Origin: Pseudomonadota bacterium
GTDB lineage: Bacteria > Pseudomonadota > Alphaproteobacteria > Rhizobiales > Aestuariivirgaceae
Direction of reading: 5' to 3'
Length of the DNA: 13,456 bases
NCBI GenBank assembly: GCA_016522385.1
Contig: JAEKFU010000340.1
Location: 1 to 13,456 of the forward strand
Position numbers and translations under genes: made by a program. Positions 7,440 to 13,456 of this stretch are shown piece after piece; positions within the stretch are counted from its first letter, which is position 1; the number at the start of each line of letters is the position of its first letter. Below the pieces are notes generated by a model that saw nothing but the letters and a program-made list of their open reading frames with translations, had not been told where the DNA came from and made no database searches.

Positions 7440-7447
7440 GACTTGTC

Positions 7448-8329
7448 ATGATTGCCAATCTGGACATCGACCTCCTGAAGACATTCATTGCCATTGCCGA
7501 ACAGGGAAGTTTCACCCGGGCGGCTGACGAAGTGAACAAGACTCAGTCTGCGGTAAGCATGCAGATGAAACGGCTGGAGGATGTCGTGCAGCGGCCGCTG
7601 TTCGACCGCGACGGCCGGCAGAACCGGCTCACTGCTGACGGCGACCGGCTTTTAGATTATGCACGCCGACTGGTTCGGCTTAACGATGAAGCGGTTGCGA
7701 CATTCACCCGTCCGGAGTTGACCGGCGCAGTGCGGCTTGGCACGCCGGATGACTATGCCGACCGGCTGCTGCCGGAAATCCTGGCGAGGTTCTCGCGCAC
7801 CCATCCGCTCGTGCAGGTTGACGTGAATTGCATCGGCAGCGGAACGTTGACGGAGATGGCGAAACGCAATGAGGTCGACTTGGCCCTGATCACCTGTACG
7901 CACAAAACCGACGCCGACGAGATCGTGCGGACCGAACCATTGGTCTGGGTGACATCGGCGCAACATCATGTGCACGAGCGTGAAACCATTCCCGTTGCCT
8001 TGTCGCATGTCGGCTGCATTTGGCGGCATATGGCGCTGAAGGCACTTGATGACAGTGGCAAGTCCTATCGCGTTGGGTATGCCAGCGCCAATTCCAATGC
8101 TGTGAACGCGGCGGTCTTAGCCGGACTTGCGGTAGCGGCGATTCCGCGCATTGTCATGCGTCCGGGGATGCGGGTCCTCGGGCCGGAAGACGGCTTCCCG
8201 CCAATCGGCGAGTTTGAAATCGGTCTGGTCTATGGACTCGGCGAACGCACCAGCGCGATTGATGCCCTGGCGCATCACATATCAGACAGTCTGGCCCTGT
8301 TGGACCAGCCTTTGATGGCAGCCGAGTAA
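7448..8329 (+). CDS. LysR-family transcriptional regulator (possibly VtlR/LsrB-like)
   Basis: A 293-residue LysR-type regulator. The winged helix-turn-helix occupies about residues 8-66 (TFIAIAEQGSFTRAADEVNK, then TQSAVSMQMKRLE), followed by a linker helix and the substrate-binding domain from about residue 92. Length is normal. Translation begins at ATG 7448 after only a weak ACGGA. The gene diverges from a DUF1127 gene, which suggests the VtlR/LsrB branch: Brucella VtlR activates DUF1127 genes and the sRNA AbcR2, and Sinorhizobium LsrB acts in redox and envelope control. That assignment is inference from context. The promoter region carries a palindrome and direct repeats that could mediate autoregulation. 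The agmatinase-family gene starts 39 bp downstream on the same strand, so the two may be co-transcribed and the hydrolase could also be a target. Confidence 0.92.
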   Translation: MIANLDIDLLKTFIAIAEQGSFTRAADEVNKTQSAVSMQMKRLEDVVQRPLFDRDGRQNRLTADGDRLLDYARRLVRLNDEAVATFTRPELTGAVRLGTPDDYADRLLPEILARFSRTHPLVQVDVNCIGSGTLTEMAKRNEVDLALITCTHKTDADEIVRTEPLVWVTSAQHHVHERETIPVALSHVGCIWRHMALKALDDSGKSYRVGYASANSNAVNAAVLAGLAVAAIPRIVMRPGMRVLGPEDGFPPIGEFEIGLVYGLGERTSAIDALAHHISDSLALLDQPLMAAE

Positions 8330-8368
8330 GCTAATCCCACCATCATTGAAAGAGCGCAGAAGTCAAAA

Positions 8369-9325
8369 ATGTCCGGCGAACTTAAATTCATGCCTGTTGA
8401 TGCAACGGCTATACCGCGTTTTTCCGATGTCGCGACCTTTATGCGTACACAGCGGCACGAGATCTCGCCCGAAATTGATATTGCGCTATGCGGCGTCCCA
8501 TTTGACCTTGGCGTCAATTTCCGGTCGGGACCGCGCGATGCGCCGGCGGCAGTCCGTCAGGCGTCCCGGCTGATCCGGCTGGCGCATCCAACGAGCGGCA
8601 CCAAACCGTATGAACTTTGCAATGTCGCCGATGTCGGCGATGCCCCGGTCAATCCGCTCGACAAGGACGCATCGATTGCACGGATTGAAGAATTCTTTGC
8701 CCAGATGAAGGCCGCCGGCATTCGCCCGATTGCCGTTGGCGGTGACCATACGGTGCCACTACCGATCCTGCGCGCGCTGGCAAGGGACGCGCCGGTCGGT
8801 ATCCTGCAATTCGATGCTCATGCCGACATTCTCGATGAGCTGTGTGGTACAAGAATCAATCATGCGACATTCATGAGGCGCGGCCTGGAAGAGGGGCTAG
8901 TCGATCCGTCGCGCGTTGTGCAGCTGGGACTGCGCGGCAGCCGATTTGGCGATGATGATATCCGTTTTGGCCAGGAAGCCGGCTATCGCTGCATCACGAT
9001 CGATGAGTATGAGGAACTGGGGCGGGCGCAGACGATTGACATCATCGGCAAAGTGTTAGGTGACGGCCCTGTCTACGTGACGCTCGATATTGATGGTATT
9101 GATCCATCCTATGCACCGGGCACCCCGGTGCCGGAGATCGGCGGACTGCTGCCGCGCGATGTTCAGGTCATTCTGCGGTCGCTGTCGGGCAAGAACATTG
9201 TCGGCGGCGATATTTGTGAGGTCGCACCTTGCTATGATCCGACCGGCATCACATCGTTGACGGCGGCCAACATGATGTTCGAAATGCTGTGCGTTATGGC
9301 CGAGGCCGTTACCGCGCATAGATGA
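8369..9325 (+). CDS. agmatinase/arginase-family guanidino hydrolase
   Basis: A ureohydrolase of 318 residues, releasing urea from a guanidino compound at a binuclear manganese site in the cytoplasm. All metal ligands are present: H127 in GGDHT, D149, H151 and D153 in FDAHAD, and D240 and D242 in LDIDGIDPS. The fold and length fit agmatinase-type enzymes (agmatine to putrescine plus urea), but guanidinobutyrase and guanidinopropionase look alike. Two conserved places are altered: the usual HGT after the second metal motif is NHAT (H165-A166), and the usual PGTGTP loop reads PGTPVPEIGG. The substrate is therefore left open and no symbol is given. ATG 8369 follows the LysR gene by 39 bp; the tsaC start is 28 bp downstream. 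Confidence 0.9.
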   Translation: MSGELKFMPVDATAIPRFSDVATFMRTQRHEISPEIDIALCGVPFDLGVNFRSGPRDAPAAVRQASRLIRLAHPTSGTKPYELCNVADVGDAPVNPLDKDASIARIEEFFAQMKAAGIRPIAVGGDHTVPLPILRALARDAPVGILQFDAHADILDELCGTRINHATFMRRGLEEGLVDPSRVVQLGLRGSRFGDDDIRFGQEAGYRCITIDEYEELGRAQTIDIIGKVLGDGPVYVTLDIDGIDPSYAPGTPVPEIGGLLPRDVQVILRSLSGKNIVGGDICEVAPCYDPTGITSLTAANMMFEMLCVMAEAVTAHR

Positions 9326-9353
9326 ACCTTCTTGCCAATCCACGAGCCGTGTC

Positions 9354-10307
9354 TTGACCATCGTTACCAGCAATATCGATCTGGCCGCACAATTCCTGCG
9401 CGATGGAAAGCTCGTCGCGTTCGCAACGGAAACGGTCTACGGTTTGGGTGCAGACGCCACAAATGACCTGGCAGTGGCGCGGATATTTGACGTTAAGGAA
9501 AGACCGCAATTCAATCCGCTGATTGTGCATGTCGCTTCGAACGAGGCCGCAATGGCGCTTGGCCGTTTCGACAGCCATGCCACAAGATTGGCCGAGGGTT
9601 TCTGGCCAGGTCCGCTCACCCTGGTGGTGCCACGGACCGCAGCATGCTCTGCATCGCAGCTGGTTAGCGCCGGGCTGGACAGCATTGCGCTTCGGGTACC
9701 TCAACATCCGATGGCGCGTGAACTTCTTGTGGCCGTGCAACGCCCGGTGGCCGCGCCAAGTGCCAACCTGTCCGGACGGATCAGTCCGACGCGTCCGGAG
9801 CATGTTGTCGCCGCTCTGGGCGATAGGATCGAAATGGTGCTTGACGGCGGCGAATGTCTCGTGGGGGTGGAGTCGACAATTATCAGTTGTCTTGATGCCA
9901 GCCCGGTCCTGTTGCGCCCTGGCGGTGTTACGCGCGAGTCCATTGAAACAGAACTGGGACAGACTCTCGATACATCGTGCCAGGTCGGTGCAGCCCCGGT
10001 CGCACCGGGACAACTGGCAGCTCACTATGCACCGCGCGCCGCTGTGCGCCTGAACGCGCGCGATGCCCGCGCCGGTGAAGCCCTGCTGGCTTTCGGATCT
10101 CCGGTTCCGGGCCAAGCCGAGACGATGCGCAACCTGTCCGAAAGTGGCGATCTGGTTGAGGCGGCGGCCAATTTGTTCAAATTCCTGCATGAGCTTGACG
10201 CTGCTGGTGTGGATGGAATCGCTGTGATGCCAATCCCTGACACAGGCCTGGGCGTGGCAATCAATGATCGCCTGCAAAGAGCATCGGTGCGCATTTCAGA
10301 TCAGTAA
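9354..10307 (+). CDS. tsaC: threonylcarbamoyl-AMP synthase (Sua5/YrdC/YwlC)
   Basis: Makes L-threonylcarbamoyl-AMP from threonine, bicarbonate and ATP, the first step of the universal t6A37 modification of ANN-decoding tRNAs. The YrdC domain (about 8-190) shows ATETVYGLGADA (24-35), KERPQFNPLIVHV (48-60), WPGPLTLV (84-91), PSANLSG (135-141), GVESTI (171-176) and RPGGVT (188-193). The linker PGQLAAHYAPRA (218-229) and the remaining residues form the Sua5 C-terminal domain, so at 317 residues this is the long Sua5 type and not the short TsaC type. The only sensible start is TTG 9354: homologues begin about here and no in-frame ATG or GTG lies nearby. No clear ribosome site is seen, so translation may be coupled to the gene 28 bp upstream. 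Confidence 0.96.
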   Translation: MTIVTSNIDLAAQFLRDGKLVAFATETVYGLGADATNDLAVARIFDVKERPQFNPLIVHVASNEAAMALGRFDSHATRLAEGFWPGPLTLVVPRTAACSASQLVSAGLDSIALRVPQHPMARELLVAVQRPVAAPSANLSGRISPTRPEHVVAALGDRIEMVLDGGECLVGVESTIISCLDASPVLLRPGGVTRESIETELGQTLDTSCQVGAAPVAPGQLAAHYAPRAAVRLNARDARAGEALLAFGSPVPGQAETMRNLSESGDLVEAAANLFKFLHELDAAGVDGIAVMPIPDTGLGVAINDRLQRASVRISDQ

Positions 10308-10320
10308 CTTGACCGTGAGA

Positions 10321-10376
10321 TGCACCCGTTTTGACGCGCAATCACGTGGTTAAATTGCGTTAGCGGCTGGTGCACC
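10321..10376. repeat. nested inverted repeats downstream of tsaC
   Basis: Outer arms TGCACC (10321-10326) and GGTGCA (10369-10374) enclose inner arms CGCAAT (10337-10342) and ATTGCG (10354-10359), with the palindrome CACGTG (10343-10348) in the loop. There is no T-run after it, so it is not an ordinary terminator. It could be an operator or RNA structure. Confidence 0.35.
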
Positions 10377-10430
10377 GCAAAATGACTTTAAGGGTGGGAT
10401 TACACAATACGCTGACCGGAGGCAGGTAAA

Positions 10431-10475
10431 ATGAGTAGAATCAGACTAGGGTCTGTTGCCGAGTTGCGGCGATGA
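10431..10475 (+). CDS. candidate 14-residue small ORF or leader peptide
   Basis: MSRIRLGSVAELRR, starting at ATG 10431 with a perfect GGAGG (10418-10422) eight bases upstream, better than the site of most large genes here. Its TGA overlaps the ATG of the next ORF as ATGA, the typical form of translational coupling. The composition is basic, and there is no run of one amino acid that would point to classical attenuation. No homologue is recognised. Chance cannot be excluded for so short a frame. Confidence 0.35.
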   Translation: MSRIRLGSVAELRR

Positions 10476-10711
10476 TCGCCGGATTTCTGCACACGCGTGC
10501 GATCGGAACCGTAAACGCAAGTCCACTCACAGCACCAGGCACCGTCGGCGCACAAGATCCGACCGTCCAGTCGGGCAAAGATGGGTACGCGACGAAAGCC
10601 AAAGCTGGGCGCGGTGTTGCTCGGCCAACTACCGCTCGTTCGATGAACCCACAGGCAATTACAGAGCCTGTTCAGGGCGCTTTCGCGCCTGCCGATAGGC
10701 GAGATACCTGA
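10472..10711 (+). CDS. candidate 79-residue hypothetical protein
   Basis: An open frame from ATG 10472, which overlaps the stop of the 14-codon ORF, to a TGA ending two bases before the terminator-like hairpin. That position between a coupled start and a terminator argues for a real gene. Against it, the third-position GC is only about half, lower than the sure genes nearby, and the Ala/Thr/Pro-rich sequence has no signal peptide, membrane helix or known motif. I do not recognise it. It may equally be the body of a small RNA or a leader transcript. Confidence 0.25.
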   Translation: MIAGFLHTRAIGTVNASPLTAPGTVGAQDPTVQSGKDGYATKAKAGRGVARPTTARSMNPQAITEPVQGAFAPADRRDT

Positions 10712-10713
10712 TT

Positions 10714-10756
10714 AACAAACCAGGCGCCGGATCCGTCTCCGGCGGCCCTTTGTTTT
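10714..10756 (+). terminator. intrinsic-terminator-like hairpin
   Basis: A seven-pair stem CGCCGGA (10725-10731) / TCCGGCG (10738-10744) with a six-base loop, extended by GG/CC across a bulge and by outer arms AACAAA (10714-10719) / TTTGTT (10749-10754), ending in TTTGTTTT. The tract is interrupted by one G, so the strength is uncertain. It ends 27 bp before the flavoprotein start. Confidence 0.55.
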
Positions 10757-10783
10757 CCCTCGACGCCATTCCACACTGCACTT

Positions 10784-12235
10784 ATGTTCGGCAGCATGGA
10801 CAGCTTGACCAACCACCCTGTCCGGCCCAGCCGCGAGACACTTGCTCGCCTGCGCGCCGTTGTGGGCGAGCGCTATGCCATTGCCGATGAAAGCGACATG
10901 GCGCCCTATCTTAGCGAGTGGCGTGACAGGTATCATGGCAGGGCAGCGCTGGTACTACGACCGGCTTCCACGGCCGAAGTGTCGGATATCGTCAAGATCG
11001 CCAATGAAACGGCCACCTCGCTGGTGCCGCAAAGCGGCAATACCGGTCTCGTCGGCGGGCAAATCCCGTTTGAAACGGGCGATGAAGTGGTTTTAGTGCT
11101 GGACCGGCTCAACCGGGTCCGCAACATCGATCCGGTTGACAACTCGATAACCGTCGAATCCGGAGTCACACTGCAAGGGGTGCACGATGCGGCCGGTGAA
11201 GTTGACCGGCTATTTCCACTCAGCCTGGCATCACAGGGCAGCTGCCGAATCGGCGGCAATCTCGCAACCAATGCCGGCGGCATTGGCGTGCTGGCTCACG
11301 GCAATGCGCGCGATTTGTGCCTGGGCATCGAGGTGGTCATGGCGGATGGACGTATTTGGGATGGCCTGCGGCGGCTGCACAAGGACAATACCGGTTATGA
11401 CCTGAAAGACCTGTTCATCGGATCGGAAGGCACTTTGGGGGTGATCACGGCGGCTGTGCTGAAGCTCTGTCCGGCGCCGAGCGACCAATCGACAGCATGG
11501 GTGGCAGTTACTAGTCCCAAGGCAGCACTCGACTTGCTCGACACTGCCCGCACATCGACCGGCGGCCAAGTGACGGCGATGGAAATCGTGCCGCGGATCG
11601 GCCTTGAATATACAATCAAACATGCTGGTACGAGCGACCTGATCGCCGAGCCGGCGGATTGGTATGTGTTGATGGAACTCTCCGGGCACGGTCGACCTGG
11701 CGCACTTGCCAACGATATGGAAGCTGTCCTGGCCCGCGGCCTTGAAAAAGGCCTTGTCTCAGATGCCGTCATTGCGTCATCAGTCGAGCAGGCCGGCGAA
11801 ATTTGGCGCATTCGAGAAACCCTTTCGGATGTGCAGAAACTTGAAGGCGGCTCCATCAAACATGATATCGCGGTACCAGTATCGCGAACGCCGGAATTCA
11901 TCGACGAGGCCGTCAAAGCGGTCACCGTGATGATACCCGGCGCCCGGCCTGTGCCCTTCGGGCATCTGGGAGACGGCAACATCCACTTCAATGTGAGCCA
12001 ACCGGTCGGTAGCGACAAGCAGGCGTTCCTTTCACGCTGGGAAGACATGAACGAGCTCGTCCACGGCATTGCCTGCGGCCTTGGTGGCACAATTAGCGCT
12101 GAGCACGGTATCGGCCGCCTCAAACGCGATCTTATGCGGCAAGTGAAATCGCCGATCGAGCTGGACCTGATGAGGGCGCTCAAACGCACGTTCGACCCGA
12201 ATAACATACTCAATCCGGGGAAACTGTTGCCATGA
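10784..12235 (+). CDS. FAD-linked 2-hydroxyacid dehydrogenase (D-2-hydroxyglutarate dehydrogenase-like)
   Basis: A 483-residue flavoprotein of the VAO/GlcD family. The FAD-binding domain (about 50-230) shows PQSGNTGLVGG (82-92) and GGNLATNAGGIGVLAHGNARD (157-177). The C-terminal FAD-oxidase domain follows. Metal ligands expected in D-2-hydroxyglutarate and D-lactate dehydrogenases are present: H394 and H401 in GHLGDGNIHFN, and E440 in SAEHGIGRLK. It should oxidise a D-2-hydroxyacid to the 2-oxoacid and pass electrons to the quinone pool via an electron carrier. Length and motifs fit D-2-hydroxyglutarate dehydrogenase best, but D-lactate or glycolate-type substrates cannot be excluded. ATG 10784 is used; ATG 10796 is possible, and neither has a good ribosome site. 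Its stop overlaps the acetyltransferase start as ATGA. Confidence 0.92.
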   Translation: MFGSMDSLTNHPVRPSRETLARLRAVVGERYAIADESDMAPYLSEWRDRYHGRAALVLRPASTAEVSDIVKIANETATSLVPQSGNTGLVGGQIPFETGDEVVLVLDRLNRVRNIDPVDNSITVESGVTLQGVHDAAGEVDRLFPLSLASQGSCRIGGNLATNAGGIGVLAHGNARDLCLGIEVVMADGRIWDGLRRLHKDNTGYDLKDLFIGSEGTLGVITAAVLKLCPAPSDQSTAWVAVTSPKAALDLLDTARTSTGGQVTAMEIVPRIGLEYTIKHAGTSDLIAEPADWYVLMELSGHGRPGALANDMEAVLARGLEKGLVSDAVIASSVEQAGEIWRIRETLSDVQKLEGGSIKHDIAVPVSRTPEFIDEAVKAVTVMIPGARPVPFGHLGDGNIHFNVSQPVGSDKQAFLSRWEDMNELVHGIACGLGGTISAEHGIGRLKRDLMRQVKSPIELDLMRALKRTFDPNNILNPGKLLP

Positions 12236-12678
12236 CTGAACTCACGTTCGCCCCGATGGTTGATGAAGACATAGAGCCGGTTTGCGCCTTGTGGCGGCAG
12301 TGTGGGCTGTTGCGGCCGTGGAACGATCCGATGAAAGACATTGAATTTGCCCGTCGAGGCCCGCAATCAGACGTGCTGGTGGCCAAGACTGATAACAAGG
12401 TCGTGGCATCAGTAATGGTCGGTCACGATGGACATCGCGGCATCGTTTACTACGTCTCGGTCGATCCGAACGTGCAGGGCAAGGGCTACGGCAAACAGGT
12501 CATGGCGGCGGCGGAAGACTGGCTCAGAGCGCGCGGCGTCTGGAAACTGAACCTGTTGGTGCGGGCGGAAAACGATGCGGTGCGCGGATTTTATGAGGCG
12601 CTCGGCTATCAGGTTGAACCGCGCCTATGCATGGCCCGCAAGCTTTTTGACGATGAATATGAGGGTATTTCAGATTGA
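12232..12678 (+). CDS. ypeA: GNAT-family N-acetyltransferase, YpeA-like
   Basis: A 148-residue acetyl-CoA-dependent N-acetyltransferase. The N-terminal signature CGLLRPWNDPMKDI (24-37) and GHDGHRGIVYYVSVDP (64-79) match the E. coli YpeA subfamily closely. The acetyl-CoA pyrophosphate-binding loop is QGKGYG (82-87). The C-terminal NDAVRGFYEALGY (114-126) is the usual GNAT motif B with the catalytic-type tyrosine. The acceptor substrate of YpeA is unknown. The ATG lies within the stop of the flavoprotein gene (ATGA), so the two are translationally coupled and form one operon. Confidence 0.92.
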   Translation: MTELTFAPMVDEDIEPVCALWRQCGLLRPWNDPMKDIEFARRGPQSDVLVAKTDNKVVASVMVGHDGHRGIVYYVSVDPNVQGKGYGKQVMAAAEDWLRARGVWKLNLLVRAENDAVRGFYEALGYQVEPRLCMARKLFDDEYEGISD

Positions 12679-12687
12679 ATTGGCACC

Positions 12688-12778
12688 GGCCCGGCACAGA
12701 GCACCGGAAAGGTGTCTCCATTGCTTAGACTCCGTTTGGACCGCTCTGATCTTGGTGCCTCGACCGGTTTGCCGGGCC
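12688..12778. repeat. perfect 9-bp inverted repeat after the acetyltransferase gene
   Basis: GGCCCGGCA (12688-12696) and TGCCGGGCC (12770-12778) enclose a 73-bp loop that contains a smaller hairpin, CACC/GGTG with a GGAAA loop (12702-12714). No T-run follows. It may contribute to RNA 3' end stability or be the trace of a small element. The right arm overlaps the decayed end of the SRAP relic. Confidence 0.35.
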
Positions 12779-13308
12779 GTCTCCGTATCGGTGGATTCGG
12801 CGATGAATTAGTCATTTGCCGCTGGCTTCACCAATGATGTGGTTTCACTGGCTTTTGTTTAATCCGCATCCAGCTGTATTGCAGATTCCGGGGGATCGAT
12901 CACGACAGGCTTCTGGTGAAAGATCGGCTTGAGCTTTGCGTTTGTGGCTGTGGAGAGGATGACCGCTACTTTGATCGCATTGCCGTCAACTGATAACCGA
13001 TCCTCCCACAGGTTAGAGCGTGTCGTCGGCTGACTGTTATCGAACGTCTGCTTTTTTTGCCCTGTATGTTGCCGAACCATTCAAGAAGCGGTCAGGCGGG
13101 ATCGGGTGAAGGCGGCGTCTGCTGGAGGCTTTGACCGAAGTTTACTCAAAACCACCTCAGCATGTGTTTTTATAACCGGTTTGCTAGGATTTGGTTCCTT
13201 GACCCAACGCGGGACTAGAGCGTTGGAAATTGCGCATAACCGGGATAGCCGAACATTGGCGCACTTCCTCGGGGCCCCAACGAAAGCTATAGAGAACAAC
13301 CTTGACAA
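12751..13308 (-). pseudogene. decayed SOS-response-associated peptidase (SRAP/YedK/HMCES family)
   Basis: Intact SRAP proteins crosslink to abasic sites in single-stranded DNA through Cys2 and shield them. Reading one minus-strand frame downward from 13308 gives recognisable pieces in family order: LVPRWVKEPNPSKPVIKTHAE (compare the family's LxPxWxKDP...INARxET), then GQKKQTF, NLWEDRLSVDG (compare GLWExWxxPDG), VILSTATNAKLKPIFHQKPV (compare ILTTxANxxxxPIHxRMPVIL), IDPPESAIQLDAD (compare PExxxxWLD) and SLVKPAAND. Three stops interrupt this frame: 13083-13081, 12861-12859 and 12810-12808. The N-terminal part with Cys2 is missing, the FYEW region is deleted or shifted, and the active-site Asn of INAR is Lys. 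It is therefore non-functional. The ends are approximate. It diverges from the NUDIX gene, whose start lies where its own 5' end would have been. Confidence 0.75.
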
Positions 13309-13332
13309 ACAATCATGCCATGCAACGAGCCC

Positions 13333-13339
13333 AGGGGGA
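13333..13339 (+). promoter_or_regulatory. ribosome binding site of the NUDIX gene
   Basis: AGGGGGA nine bases before ATG 13349; it supports this start over earlier ATGs at 13315 and 13320, which are out of frame. Confidence 0.6.
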
Positions 13340-13348
13340 CGCTACGCG

Positions 13349-13456
13349 ATGAAGCAGACTGTGATTCAACCAGTTGCCGCAGTCAGTATTTGCGTGGTGC
13401 GTAATGGTCAGGTGCTGCTGGCACGGCGGGCCAACAGCAAAGCATTCGGGTTGTGG
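13349..13456 (+). CDS. NUDIX hydrolase, N-terminal 36 residues only
   Basis: The partial protein MKQTVIQPVAAVSICVVRNG continues to QVLLARRANSKAFGLW at the window edge. The pattern of a hydrophobic strand, a short turn, VLLARR and a closing G-x-W is the usual start of a NUDIX domain, just before the W-x-x-P-G-G that precedes the NUDIX box. NUDIX enzymes cleave nucleoside diphosphates linked to another group, such as ADP-ribose or oxidised nucleotides; the catalytic box lies outside the window, so the substrate class cannot be judged. AGGGGGA upstream supports the start. It is divergent from the SRAP relic. Confidence 0.82.
   Translation, partial: MKQTVIQPVAAVSICVVRNGQVLLARRANSKAFGLW

Larger units (their letters stand above)
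10308..10783. other. 476-bp intergenic region between tsaC and the flavoprotein gene
   Basis: It contains nested inverted repeats (10321-10376), a 14-codon ORF with a strong ribosome site (10431-10475), an overlapping 79-codon ORF (10472-10711) and a terminator-like hairpin (10714-10756). No protein family, tRNA or known RNA was recognised. The order of elements suggests a small transcription unit of its own or a leader region for the flavoprotein gene. Confidence 0.5.

Noticed and set aside
10456..10698. 80-codon arginine-rich frame overlapping the 79-codon ORF
   Set aside because: It has no ribosome site and the high content of Arg, Ser, His and Cys is typical of a shifted reading of GC-rich DNA.
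13302..13330. TTGACA as a promoter for the NUDIX gene
   Set aside because: No -10-like box at the proper distance; the sequence may be a remnant of the SRAP gene.
1..13456. CRISPR arrays, tRNA or rRNA genes, insertion sequences, phage genes
   Set aside because: No regularly spaced repeats, cloverleaf-like segments, transposase motifs or terminal repeats with target duplications were seen.

Overview
The window looks like chromosomal DNA of an alphaproteobacterium, most likely of the order Hyphomicrobiales (Rhizobiales). This rests on gene families and order: coxB divergent from an IalB-family gene and tldD, a DUF1127 gene divergent from a LysR regulator, and a full-length Sua5 followed by a D-2-hydroxyglutarate-dehydrogenase-like flavoprotein. 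Base composition is moderately GC-rich. No insertion sequence, phage gene, CRISPR array, rRNA or tRNA was recognised. The genus cannot be named from this sequence.

Layout. (1) 1-718, minus: the 5' part of coxB, cut by the window edge. (2) 719-1278: a gap with a possible coxB promoter and no convincing gene. (3) 1279-5477, plus: IalB-family envelope protein, TldD peptidase, HAD phosphatase and MATE exporter, closely spaced and probably at least partly co-transcribed. (4) 5514-6993, plus: two related DUF937 genes; the first has an acidic patch and an arginine-rich tail. (5) 6994-7447: a small DUF1127 gene on the minus strand, convergent with the DUF937 pair and divergent from a LysR gene. They share an AT-rich region with opposed promoter-like elements, a 12-bp palindrome and an 8-bp direct repeat. 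(6) 7448-10307, plus: LysR regulator, agmatinase/arginase-family hydrolase and threonylcarbamoyl-AMP synthase. (7) 10308-10783: an intergenic region holding a possible two-cistron small-ORF unit and a hairpin terminator. (8) 10784-12678, plus: FAD-linked 2-hydroxyacid dehydrogenase overlapping a YpeA-like acetyltransferase by ATGA. (9) 12679-13348: a decayed SOS-response-associated peptidase (SRAP/YedK/HMCES family) on the minus strand. (10) 13349-13456, plus: the start of a NUDIX hydrolase.

Most genes are housekeeping: respiration, proteolysis, export, tRNA modification and 2-hydroxyacid oxidation. The parts most worth a second look are the DUF937 pair, the DUF1127/LysR control region, the small-ORF unit before the flavoprotein, and the SRAP relic. 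I did not find a clear new multi-gene defence or metabolic system. All family calls were made by reading the translated sequence, without database searches.
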